Of a stretch of 64,000 bases of DNA, positions 55,445-63,271 are shown piece by piece. Made by a program: the position numbers and the translations under genes. Position 1 is the first letter of the stretch. Each line of letters opens with the position of its first letter. Location of the stretch: the NCBI RefSeq assembly GCF_025398155.2, contig NZ_CP104562.2, positions 5,952,001 through 6,016,000 of the forward strand. Reading direction: 5' to 3'. The stretch is from Roseateles amylovorans. GTDB taxonomy: Bacteria > Pseudomonadota > Gammaproteobacteria > Burkholderiales > Burkholderiaceae_C. Below the pieces are notes generated by a model, which was given only the letters and a program-made list of their open reading frames with translations, was not told the origin of the DNA and did not search any database.

Positions 55445-56563
55445 TCAGCCGGGTCGCAACACCTGGCCCTCGTGGGTGACGAGGCAGGCGGTGACGATGT
55501 CGTCGTCGGCCGGCAGGGCGAAGCCGCCCTCCTTGGTGAGGATCAGCTTGAGAAAGTCGAGCAGGTTGCGGGCATACAAGGCGGAGGCGTCCGCCGCCAC
55601 CAGCGAGGGCAGATTGGTCTCGCCCACCAGCATGACGCCGTGCTTGCGCACCGTCCGGCCGGGCTCGGTGAGCGGGCAATTGCCGCCGGCCGGCGCGGCA
55701 ATGTCCACGATGACGGAGCCGGGTTTCATCGCCCGCACCATCTCCTCGGTGACCAGCACCGGGGCGGGGCGACCAGGAATCAGCGCGGTGGTGATGACCA
55801 CATCGGCCTGCGCCACCCGCTTGGCCACCTCCAGCTGCTGGCGCGCGAGCCAGCTCGGCGGCATCGGCCGGGCATAACCGCCGACCCCTTCCGCCGCCTC
55901 GCGTTCCTCGGCGGTCTCGAAGGGCACGTCGATGAATTTCGCGCCCAGGGACTCGACCTGCTCCTTGACGGACGGTCGGACATCGGAGGCCTCGATCACC
56001 GCGCCGAGCCGCTTGGCCGTGGCAATCGCCTGCAGCCCGGCCACGCCCACGCCCAGCACCACCACCCGTGCGGCCTTGATGGTGCCGGCGGCGGTCATCA
56101 ACATCGGAAACAGCCGCTGATAGTGGAAGGCGGCCAGCATCACCGCCTTGTAGCCGGCCAGGTTGGCCTGGCTGGAAAGCACATCCATGCTCTGCGCGCG
56201 GGTGGTGCGCGGGGCTGCTTCCAGAGCGAACGCGGTGAGCCGGGCCTGCGCCAACCGCTGCAGGCCGTCGCGGTCGAAGGGGTTGAGCATGCCGGCGAGC
56301 AAGGCGCCGGGTTTGAAGAGCGCCAGTTCCTGCGCGTCGGGCGCACGCACCTTGAGCACCAGGTCGCTGCCGAAGGCCACCTCCCGCGAGACGATCTCCG
56401 CCCCGGCGGCGGCGTAGGCCTCATCGGTCACACTGGCGTCCAGGCCGGCGCCCTGCTGCACCCGCAGGGCATGGCCCTGGGCAACGAGCTTCTTCACCGT
56501 CTCCGGTGTTGCGGCCACGCGCGCTTCCCCCGCAGTGGTTTCTTGCGGCACACCAATCAGCAT
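55445..56563 (-). CDS. pntAA: NAD(P) transhydrogenase subunit alpha part 1 (NAD(H)-binding)
   Basis: A 372-residue cytosolic subunit that binds NAD(H), related to alanine dehydrogenase. The start MLIGVPQETTAGEARVAATP, the dinucleotide loop VVVLGVGVAGLQAIATAKRLGA and the RPAPVLVTEEMVRAMKPGSVIVDIA block are typical. I chose the ATG at 56563, because GGAGG just upstream is well spaced; the upstream ATG at 56578 would place that site inside the protein. It is the first gene of the pnt set. Confidence 0.94.
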   Translation of the reverse strand: MLIGVPQETTAGEARVAATPETVKKLVAQGHALRVQQGAGLDASVTDEAYAAAGAEIVSREVAFGSDLVLKVRAPDAQELALFKPGALLAGMLNPFDRDGLQRLAQARLTAFALEAAPRTTRAQSMDVLSSQANLAGYKAVMLAAFHYQRLFPMLMTAAGTIKAARVVVLGVGVAGLQAIATAKRLGAVIEASDVRPSVKEQVESLGAKFIDVPFETAEEREAAEGVGGYARPMPPSWLARQQLEVAKRVAQADVVITTALIPGRPAPVLVTEEMVRAMKPGSVIVDIAAPAGGNCPLTEPGRTVRKHGVMLVGETNLPSLVAADASALYARNLLDFLKLILTKEGGFALPADDDIVTACLVTHEGQVLRPG

Positions 56564-57099
56564 CTGTTGGTCCTCCATCTTGGCTCAGCGTCGGTCGAGC
56601 TTACCCGCGCTCCCTGAGAAGCGCGGCATTTGGGCGACAGGGGATTCACTAGGGCGGTCCACGCACAAGGCAATCCGTTGTTTTCAGGTGACCAAATCTT
56701 GTGGGAACGACACTGCAGCAAGGCAGAGCGGCAGGACGCCTTGACATCGCTCCACTTCGAGGCCAGCGCCGCAGGCGGAAGGGCCCGTCGGCCGATCGAC
56801 GCCGGTGGCGCTCCGGGCAAGGTAGTCGGCCGCGGATGCTCAGGGTTCCTCGCATCATCGATGTCAGAACGTCGCGGCGGAAGCCGACACGCTCGAACGA
56901 GCGCCGCACGACCAGCGCCCCATGACGAGAGCCGCATGACCAGAGCCGCACCGGGCCGCGCCACATGCCAGCGCCGCTCCCCCTACCCGGCCACGTGGCG
57001 CATGGGCAGAGAAACAAAACAACATGTTGTTCGCAGTTGTATACCGGTGTGCACCGCACCGGACATCCAGGCGTTGTGTCCAGGTAGAAAGGAGCCACC
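56564..57099. other. Intergenic region between pntAA and the exported-protein gene
   Basis: The 536-bp divergent gap must hold promoters for both sides. I see no gene; frames through it are Arg/Pro-rich shadows. The only distinct element is the palindrome at 57018-57031 close to the exported-protein gene. Confidence 0.55.
57018..57031. promoter_or_regulatory. Perfect 14-bp palindrome upstream of the exported-protein gene
   Basis: AACAACATGTTGTT reads identically on both strands and is AT-rich in GC-rich DNA. A TTGTATACC stretch that could include a -10 box lies just downstream (57038-57045), so this is a likely operator overlapping a promoter, about 70 bp before the ATG. Confidence 0.5.
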
Positions 57100-57624
57100 A
57101 TGCTCATCCACAAGTTCCTCCTCTCCGGCGCACTGGCCTTGGCCGCGTTGGCCGCGCCGCTGGCGTCCCAGGCCGCCGATGTCGGCGTGTCCGTCAGCAT
57201 CGGTGAACCCGGGTTCTATGGCCAGATCAACATCGGCAATACCCGTCCCGAAGTCGTCTACGCCCAGCCTGTGATCATCCATCGCGTCCAGGCACCACCG
57301 CCACCGGTGTATGTGCGTGTGCCTCCCGGCCATCAGAAGAACTGGCGCCGTTACTGCGGCCAGTACGGTGCCTGCGGACGCCCGGTGTACTTCGTACGGG
57401 ACACCTGGTACCGCGACGTCTACGCGCCGCATTACCGCCATGAACATCCGGAAGGCCCGCGCGGCCGTGGTTGGGATGACCGCCGCGGCCCCGCTCATGG
57501 TCATGGCCCTGCTCACGGGCACGGGCACGGGCACGGGCACGGCCCCGATCACGACCATGACCGCCGAGATCGCGACGATCGAGGAGACCGTGGGGATCGC
57601 GGCGACCACGGACGTGGCCGCTGA
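57100..57624 (+). CDS. Exported protein with His-Gly and Arg-Asp repeat tail
   Basis: A 174-residue secreted protein of unknown function. The signal peptide is residues 1-25 (LASQAAD). The middle part (VVYAQPVIIHRVQAPPPPVYVRVPPGHQKNWRRYCGQYGACGRPVYFVRDTWY) has a Pro/Tyr/Val-rich segment and two cysteines, like other small exported proteins of unknown role. The last ~50 residues are a low-complexity tail: HGHGHGHG-type repeats, then DHDHDRRDRDDRGDRGDRGDHGRGR. The histidines could bind metal, but no function is shown. AAAGGAG at 57088-57094 fixes the start. Confidence 0.8.
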   Translation: MLIHKFLLSGALALAALAAPLASQAADVGVSVSIGEPGFYGQINIGNTRPEVVYAQPVIIHRVQAPPPPVYVRVPPGHQKNWRRYCGQYGACGRPVYFVRDTWYRDVYAPHYRHEHPEGPRGRGWDDRRGPAHGHGPAHGHGHGHGHGPDHDHDRRDRDDRGDRGDRGDHGRGR

Positions 57625-58067
57625 ACGTGCGCTGAGTTGATCGCCCTGGCGCAGGAGCCGTCGCTGACGGACACCCCACGCTGATGACCTGGAGCCGCCC
57701 GCCAAGCTGGAATCACCGGCTTGGCGGGCGGCTTCGTTTCATGACCCCCAGGGCCCCTGCACACGAGGATTGCGCCGCTGCCCTGCCCCGCGATGGACAG
57801 GCGACGAGCGTCGGCACGGAAAGCGTCATCAAGACCAAGCACAATGTCGGCCCATGAGTGAGACCGATCCGGCCGAGGCGCATGCCCTGGGCGCCACCGG
57901 CGCACTGCGGGCAACGCGCCTGCGGGCCGATGCGGACCGGGAATCGCCATGCGCGCTGCGGCTCGGCCAGGACGAGCGGCGGCGCCAGGATTTCGAGCAG
58001 GCCCCCATGCGGGTCACCCGCCCGGTGAGGGCCGGCCTGCGCAGGAACATCGCGTCTTAGGGGAGCC
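57625..58067. other. Intergenic region with a strong hairpin
   Basis: The 443-bp gap contains the terminator at 57694-57740. A 67-codon frame from an ATG at 57854 ends just before the Nudix gene, but has no recognisable features or strong ribosome-binding site, so I do not call it. Confidence 0.5.
57694..57740 (+). terminator. Intrinsic terminator after the exported-protein gene
   Basis: GCCGCCCGCCAAGC (57694-57707) and GCTTGGCGGGCGGC (57719-57732) form a perfect 14-bp stem with an 11-base loop, followed by TTCGTTTC. The T-run is interrupted, but the stem is very stable. Confidence 0.7.
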
Positions 58068-58574
58068 ATGACCGAACGCTTCAAGCCCAACGTCACCGTC
58101 GCCGCCGTCATCGAACAGGACGGTCGCTATCTGCTGGTGGAGGAACTGACCTCCGGCGGACTGCTGCTGAACAATCCGGCCGGCCATCTGGAACAGGGCG
58201 AGTCACCGATCCAGGGCGTGATCCGTGAGACGCTGGAGGAATCCGCCCGCGACTTCACGCCCACAGCCTGGCTGGGGGTGTACATGTCGCGCTTCCTGCG
58301 GCCGGCCCGCAACGAAGACGTGACCTATGTGCGGATCGCCTTCGTCGGCCAGGTGGGGGAACAGATTCCCGGCCGCGCCTTCGACACCCCGGTGCAGCGC
58401 ACCCTGTGGATGACGCTGGACGAGGTGCGCGCCAGCCGGGACCGCCACCGCAGCCCCCTGGTGCTGCGATGCATCGAGGACCACGCCGCCGGACGGCGGT
58501 TGCCTCTGGAGGCGCTGGTCAACGATCCGTCGTTGTTCGAGGCGCCCACGGCGCCGGTGCCACCCGCGGCCTGA
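58068..58574 (+). CDS. Nudix hydrolase (NudJ-like)
   Basis: A 168-residue nucleotide pyrophosphatase/phosphatase. The Nudix box is visible as GHLEQGESPIQGVIRETLEES, with R-E-x-x-E-E for metal binding. The start MTERFKPNVTVAAVIEQDGRYLLVEE resembles NudJ, which in E. coli lies directly upstream of mnmA. Here mnmA is the next plus-strand gene too, but a minus-strand regulator gene is inserted between them. GGGAG precedes the ATG at 58068. Confidence 0.88.
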   Translation: MTERFKPNVTVAAVIEQDGRYLLVEELTSGGLLLNNPAGHLEQGESPIQGVIRETLEESARDFTPTAWLGVYMSRFLRPARNEDVTYVRIAFVGQVGEQIPGRAFDTPVQRTLWMTLDEVRASRDRHRSPLVLRCIEDHAAGRRLPLEALVNDPSLFEAPTAPVPPAA

Positions 58575-58758
58575 AATCGGCCGTTCGCGTTCTGACCCGT
58601 CGCTGAGCGCGAGGTGGAACCAGTGAGCGGAGCTCGTCGCCTGGCCACCTGTCCGGCAGCCCCGGCATGCGCCCCGCATCCATCCGACGTCGGCCCGACA
58701 TCCGACAGGCAAGCACCGGATCGCCCCAGGGTTGCCGAAGGTGATCCCGGCGGCCGAT

Positions 58759-59634
58759 TCAGGCCGTCATGGCGGCACCCATCAACCGAGCGACCGGACC
58801 GGGCTGGCGCGTGGCTTCGAGCTCGTTGATCGCGCAGCGCGACAGCGTCAGCAGGGCCTCCCGCTGGCGCTCGCGCAGGCGGCGAGGCAGCCGGTCCAGC
58901 ACGCACAGCGTGCCCACCACATCGCCACTGGACAGCGCCAGCGGCACGGCGGCATAGAAGCGGACATAGGGCGCACCCTGCACCAGCGGGTGGTCGGCAA
59001 AGCGGGCATCCTGCCAGGTGTCCGGCACCTCGACCACCGGGCCCTGATGCATCACCTGGGCGCAGAAGCCGCGCGAGCGCGGCAGCGTGGAGAGGGTCAG
59101 GCCGGAAGTGCCGATGAAGCGTTGCTGCTCGGCATCGATCAGGCTGATGGCGGCCATGCCGCTGCCACTGATGTCGCAGGCCAGGTCGGCCAGCTCATGG
59201 AAGGCGCCGTGCTGGCCGGGCGAGACCTCCAACTGGCCCAGTGCCCGCAGACGCTGGGACTCGTCGCCATAGACCGGCGGCAGCCAGCTGCGCATGAGGG
59301 CCAGGGCGTCCTCGGTCTGGTGGCTCTTCTCGAAGAATCCGGAGATGCCGTGCGCCGCGCAGGCGCGCCGCATCTCCTCGTAATAGCTGTTGCTCAGCAC
59401 CACGACGCGAGCGCCCACGCCCAGCTGACGCACCGCGCGCAGCACCCGCAGGCCGCTGCCGGGCTGGAGTGCCAGGTCCATCATGATCACGTCGGGCTGC
59501 GTCTGGGCGATGACCCGGATGGCCGACGCCTCATCGGCGGCCTCGCCCACGACATGGATGCGCTTCTCGCGCGCCAGCAGCGCCTGCAACTGGTTGCGGA
59601 TGGTGACGGAGGATTCAACGATGACGACGTTCAT
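58759..59634 (-). CDS. Response regulator with REC and GAF domains
   Basis: A 291-residue cytosolic protein. Residues 1-125 are a receiver domain: MNVVIVESSVTIRNQL, phospho-acceptor aspartate in VIMMDLALQPGSG, serine in VVVLSNSYYEEM, and lysine in GFFEKS. The usual acidic pair near the start is reduced to a single Glu (E8). Residues about 140-280 are a GAF domain (AISLIDAEQQRFIGTSGL ... YAAVPLALSSGDVVGTLCVLDRLPRRL). There is no DNA-binding or enzymatic output domain. It starts at 59634 after a purine-rich AGGGAG site. It lies between the Nudix gene and mnmA on the opposite strand. Confidence 0.85.
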   Translation of the reverse strand: MNVVIVESSVTIRNQLQALLAREKRIHVVGEAADEASAIRVIAQTQPDVIMMDLALQPGSGLRVLRAVRQLGVGARVVVLSNSYYEEMRRACAAHGISGFFEKSHQTEDALALMRSWLPPVYGDESQRLRALGQLEVSPGQHGAFHELADLACDISGSGMAAISLIDAEQQRFIGTSGLTLSTLPRSRGFCAQVMHQGPVVEVPDTWQDARFADHPLVQGAPYVRFYAAVPLALSSGDVVGTLCVLDRLPRRLRERQREALLTLSRCAINELEATRQPGPVARLMGAAMTA

Positions 59635-60053
59635 GAGGCGACTCCCTTTGACGCCAGTGTGCGACGCCGCCTCCGCGACGGACAGTGGCGGTTGGCGATG
59701 TCTGCTGTGCGCAATGTCGGATCCGCTCGTCAGCGATTTGCCTACAGGCGGGGGGATCGTGGGGGATAGACAAACCGAGGGATTGCACGGCCGAACTTCC
59801 CCCACCGGCCTTCCATGGGGCCGCCGGTGAAGGTCACCGCCCTCACGCCAGGCCCGCTCCGCAGAACGCAGCCTGGACCGGCCTCCGTCGTCGAGCGTCG
59901 TGCGTCGTGCGTCCAGTGTCGAGCGTCGTGACGCTTCGCACGGATCGCGGCGCCTGCGGGGTGACGGGCGACGGGCGCCGGGCCGGCACCGACCTGGGGC
60001 GAAGTCTCCCCAGACGAGACGGGGCGCCGCGGCATCGCGGACAATCCGTCCCC
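59635..60053. other. Intergenic region upstream of mnmA
   Basis: The 419-bp gap has no gene. Around 59885-59935 it shows imperfect repeats of GTCGAGCGTCGTG and GCGTCGTG units. It is the promoter region of mnmA on the right and of the REC-GAF gene on the left. Confidence 0.5.
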
Positions 60054-61160
60054 ATGAATCCCAAGAAGCAACGCATCGTCGTCGGACTGTCCGGCGGTGT
60101 TGATTCCGCCGTGTCCGCGTGGCTGCTGAAGCAGGCCGGGCATGAGGTCGTCGGCATCTTCATGAAAAACTGGGAAGACGACGACGACAGCGCCTACTGC
60201 TCCTCCAACATCGACTTCGTGGACGCCGCCGCGGTGGCCGACGTGATCGGCATCGAGATCGAGCATGTGAACTTTGCGGCCGAATACAAAGACCGGGTGT
60301 TCGCCGAGTTCCTGCGCGAATACCAGGCGGGCCGCACGCCCAATCCGGACGTGCTCTGCAACGCCGAGATCAAGTTCAAGGCCTTCCTCGACCATGCGAT
60401 GCGCCTGGGCGCCGAGAAGATCGCCACCGGCCATTACGCCCGGGTGCGTGAACGCGACGGTCGGGTGCAACTGCTCAAGGGACTGGATCCGCTCAAGGAC
60501 CAGAGCTACTTCCTGCACCGTCTCAATCAGGCGCAATTGCAGAAGACCTTGTTCCCGGTGGGCGACCTGCCCAAGACCGAGGTGCGCCGCCTTGCCGAGG
60601 AGATCGGCCTGCCGAACGCGAAGAAGAAGGACTCGACCGGCATCTGCTTCATCGGCGAGCGTCCGTTCCGGGAGTTCCTGAACCGCTATCTCTCGCATCA
60701 GCCGGGTCCGATCAAGGATGACCGCGGCCGCAAGCTGGGTGAGCACGTCGGACTGTCCTTCTACACGCTCGGCCAGCGCCAGGGCCTGGGCATCGGCGGC
60801 GTCAAGGAGAAGGGGGCGCCACGCGGGGCGGGTGCTCATGAGCCGTGGTTCGTCGCTCGCAAGGACCTGGACACCAACACGCTGATCGCGGTGCAAGGGC
60901 ATGAGCATCCGCTGTTGCAGAGCCGCAGCCTGGTCGCCCAGGACCTGAGCTGGACCGACGCGCCGCCCGCCTTCGGCGGCTTCGGCGCCAAGACCCGCTA
61001 CCGTCAAGCGGATGCGCCGTGTGCGCTCACCCCGGGTGAGGGCCAGATCCGGCTGGACTTTGCGCAGGCGCAATGGGCGGTCACGCCTGGACAGAGCGCG
61101 GTCGTGTATGACGGCGAGGTCTGCCTGGGCGGCGGCGTGATCGCCGAGGCGATCGCATAG
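60054..61160 (+). CDS. mnmA: tRNA-specific 2-thiouridylase MnmA
   Basis: A 368-residue enzyme that adds sulfur to the wobble uridine of Glu, Gln and Lys tRNAs. The ATP pyrophosphatase loop is GLSGGVDSAVSAWLL. The catalytic cysteines lie in NPDVLCNAEIKFKAFL and STGICFIGERPFREFL. The rest (HYARVRE, DQSYFLHRL, GQRQGLGIGG) is canonical. The long open frame upstream is an extension; the ATG at 60054 gives MNPKKQRIVVGLSGG. Confidence 0.96.
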   Translation: MNPKKQRIVVGLSGGVDSAVSAWLLKQAGHEVVGIFMKNWEDDDDSAYCSSNIDFVDAAAVADVIGIEIEHVNFAAEYKDRVFAEFLREYQAGRTPNPDVLCNAEIKFKAFLDHAMRLGAEKIATGHYARVRERDGRVQLLKGLDPLKDQSYFLHRLNQAQLQKTLFPVGDLPKTEVRRLAEEIGLPNAKKKDSTGICFIGERPFREFLNRYLSHQPGPIKDDRGRKLGEHVGLSFYTLGQRQGLGIGGVKEKGAPRGAGAHEPWFVARKDLDTNTLIAVQGHEHPLLQSRSLVAQDLSWTDAPPAFGGFGAKTRYRQADAPCALTPGEGQIRLDFAQAQWAVTPGQSAVVYDGEVCLGGGVIAEAIA

Positions 61161-61361
61161 CGATCGAGGTTCACGGTCTCACGTGACGACGATGGCCCCA
61201 CCCCGCCCGACGTAATCTGTTGTCGATTCATCCCCCGGATTGAGGCGCTCGTCGCATCGGTGGCGCCACGGGGGAGGCGCTCCCGCGACAATCCGCGTTG
61301 TTGGTTGGCCCTGCCGCTTGTGGCGGCAGTGCCGCCGTGACCTGCTCTGGATTGTTGCCCC

Positions 61362-62603
61362 TTGGACCGACTGCTCGCCCGCATTGCCCAACCCGCCTTC
61401 GTGCTGCGTATCGCCGCGCTGGCGGTCTGCCTGCTGGAATTGGCGTCGGCGGTCTGGGGTCTGATGGGCAATCCCACCGAGCCGTACGACGGCATGCTGG
61501 CGAGCCTGTACCGCCGCCTGGGCGGGGACACCCATGATGCGCCGTTCGTGCTGGCCTGCCTGGCGCTGGTCACGCTGTTTGCCTGGCACTTCTGGCGTCT
61601 GGCGCGGCAGCAGCATCTGGATCTGCCGCCGCGCAATGCGATGTCGCGCGTGCTGCTGCTGGACCTGCTGGCCCTCACCGTCACACCGGGCCTGCCCTTC
61701 CTCGTCACCGTGCTGGCCGCGCTGTTGCTCAACGTCCGCAAGGCTTTCGGCTTTGCGCTCGCCCAGGTGGTGATCAACGTGGCCTTGTATTGGCTGCTGC
61801 CCAGCGAGGCGCAGCGGGCCGAACAACTGCAGAACGACCTGCCCTGGTGGCTCAACAGCCTGGGGCTGGCGATCTCGATGGTGGCCTTGCACGGCATGGC
61901 GTTCGGCCTGGGTCGCCTGGCGGCGGCGGAGGCGGAGCGGCGGCGCTGGTTCCAGGCCATGCTGGCGGAAAAGGACAGTGGCGAGCGCCTGCAGGTCGAG
62001 CAACTGCGCTATGCCGAGCGGATGAGCATGGCGCGTGAGTTGCATGACGTGATGGGCCACCACCTGACCGCGCTGAACCTGCACCTGCAGCTCAGCGATG
62101 CGCTGCTCAAGCGGCACGACGAAAGCGGGGCCGCGCAGGCGGTCGAGAAGGCGCGCCTGGGCGCGGCCGGCTTGCTGGCGGAGGTGCGGGCGGCGGTGTC
62201 GCGGGAGCGAGAGAGCCAGCGCATCAACCTGGAGGCGGCGCTGCGCACGCTGGCCGAGGGCATTGCCAGCACGCCGATCGAATTGACGCTGGACCCGGTG
62301 GCGCAGGATCTGTCGCCACGCTGCGCGCATGCGCTGCTGCGCTGTGTGCAGGAGGCGGTGACGAATGCGGTGCGGCATGCCGGTGCCACACGGGTGCAGG
62401 TGAGCCTGGACCTGGTGGACGGTGCGGACGCGACGCAGGTGCGGGTCCGGGTTGACGACAATGGCCGGGGCACGCGCAAGCTGCGCGAGGGCAACGGGCT
62501 GAAGGGCATGCAGGAGCGCATGGCCGAGCTGGGGGGGACGATGCAGGTGCTGCGTCACCATCCGGGCTTTCTGATCGAACTGAACTGTCCGCGGCACGCG
62601 TGA
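61362..62603 (+). CDS. Sensor histidine kinase, HisKA_3/NarL-partner type
   Basis: A 413-residue inner-membrane kinase. About five or six helices fill residues 15-190 with only short loops, so it probably senses a membrane or intracellular signal. The dimerisation domain holds the phosphorylated histidine in MARELHDVMGHHLTALN, and the ATPase domain shows VQEAVTNAVRHAGA, DDNGRG and GNGLKGMQERM. The architecture is DesK-like. The start appears to be a TTG at 61362; no in-frame ATG fits better without losing the first helix. It overlaps or nearly touches the next gene, forming a two-component pair. Confidence 0.9.
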   Translation: MDRLLARIAQPAFVLRIAALAVCLLELASAVWGLMGNPTEPYDGMLASLYRRLGGDTHDAPFVLACLALVTLFAWHFWRLARQQHLDLPPRNAMSRVLLLDLLALTVTPGLPFLVTVLAALLLNVRKAFGFALAQVVINVALYWLLPSEAQRAEQLQNDLPWWLNSLGLAISMVALHGMAFGLGRLAAAEAERRRWFQAMLAEKDSGERLQVEQLRYAERMSMARELHDVMGHHLTALNLHLQLSDALLKRHDESGAAQAVEKARLGAAGLLAEVRAAVSRERESQRINLEAALRTLAEGIASTPIELTLDPVAQDLSPRCAHALLRCVQEAVTNAVRHAGATRVQVSLDLVDGADATQVRVRVDDNGRGTRKLREGNGLKGMQERMAELGGTMQVLRHHPGFLIELNCPRHA

Positions 62604-62626
62604 CCGCGACGGCATGGGAGAAGCAA

Positions 62627-63271
62627 ATGAGCGAGACGATCAAGCTGCTGCTGGTGGAGGATCAGCAACTGGTGCGCGAAGGCCTGAAGGGGCTGCTGGC
62701 GCTGCATGACGACATCCGCCTGGTAGGCGAGGCCTCCGACGGTGCGGAGGCGCTGGAGCTGCTGGCCCGCGAGCAGCCGGATGTGATCCTGTCGGACATG
62801 CGCATGCCGCGGCTGGACGGCATCGGCCTGATCCGCGCGCTGGCGTCACGGGCGCTGAAGATCCCGGTCGTGCTGCTGACCACCTTCGACGATGCAGCGG
62901 CCTTCGACGAAGCGGTTCGTGCCGGTGCACGGGGCTTCCTGCTCAAGGCGATCAGCCCGGACACGCTGGTGCAGGCGCTGCGGGATGTGGTGGGCGGCTC
63001 CACCGCGCTGCGGCCCTTGCTAACCGACCGGATGGAGCGCGGTCCTGGCGAACGGGCGTTCTCCGCGACGCCGGAACCGGAGACCTTGAGCCCGAAGGAG
63101 CTGCAAGTGCTTCGGCTGGTGGCCAGCGGCCGCAGCAACACCGAGATCGCGGCGCTGTTGGGCAACAGCGAGGGCGTGATCAAGAACCACTGCTCGGCGA
63201 TCTTCGCCAAGATGGGCGTGCGGGACCGGACCCAGGCGGTGTTGAGGGCGATTGACCTTGGTTGGATTTGA
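62627..63271 (+). CDS. NarL/FixJ-family response regulator
   Basis: A 214-residue regulator paired with the upstream kinase. The receiver domain has E11-D12 in LLVEDQQLV, phospho-acceptor D57 in VILSDMRMPRLDG, and lysine in GFLLKAISP. The C-terminal LuxR-type helix-turn-helix (about 148-205) reads LSPKELQVLRLVASGRSNTEIAALLG. GGGAG before the ATG at 62627 decides the start over the upstream in-frame GTG. Confidence 0.93.
   Translation: MSETIKLLLVEDQQLVREGLKGLLALHDDIRLVGEASDGAEALELLAREQPDVILSDMRMPRLDGIGLIRALASRALKIPVVLLTTFDDAAAFDEAVRAGARGFLLKAISPDTLVQALRDVVGGSTALRPLLTDRMERGPGERAFSATPEPETLSPKELQVLRLVASGRSNTEIAALLGNSEGVIKNHCSAIFAKMGVRDRTQAVLRAIDLGWI

Noticed and set aside
57854..58060. Frame of about 67 codons just before the Nudix gene
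   Set aside because: It has an ATG but no clear ribosome-binding site, and an Arg/Ala-rich composition typical of chance frames here.
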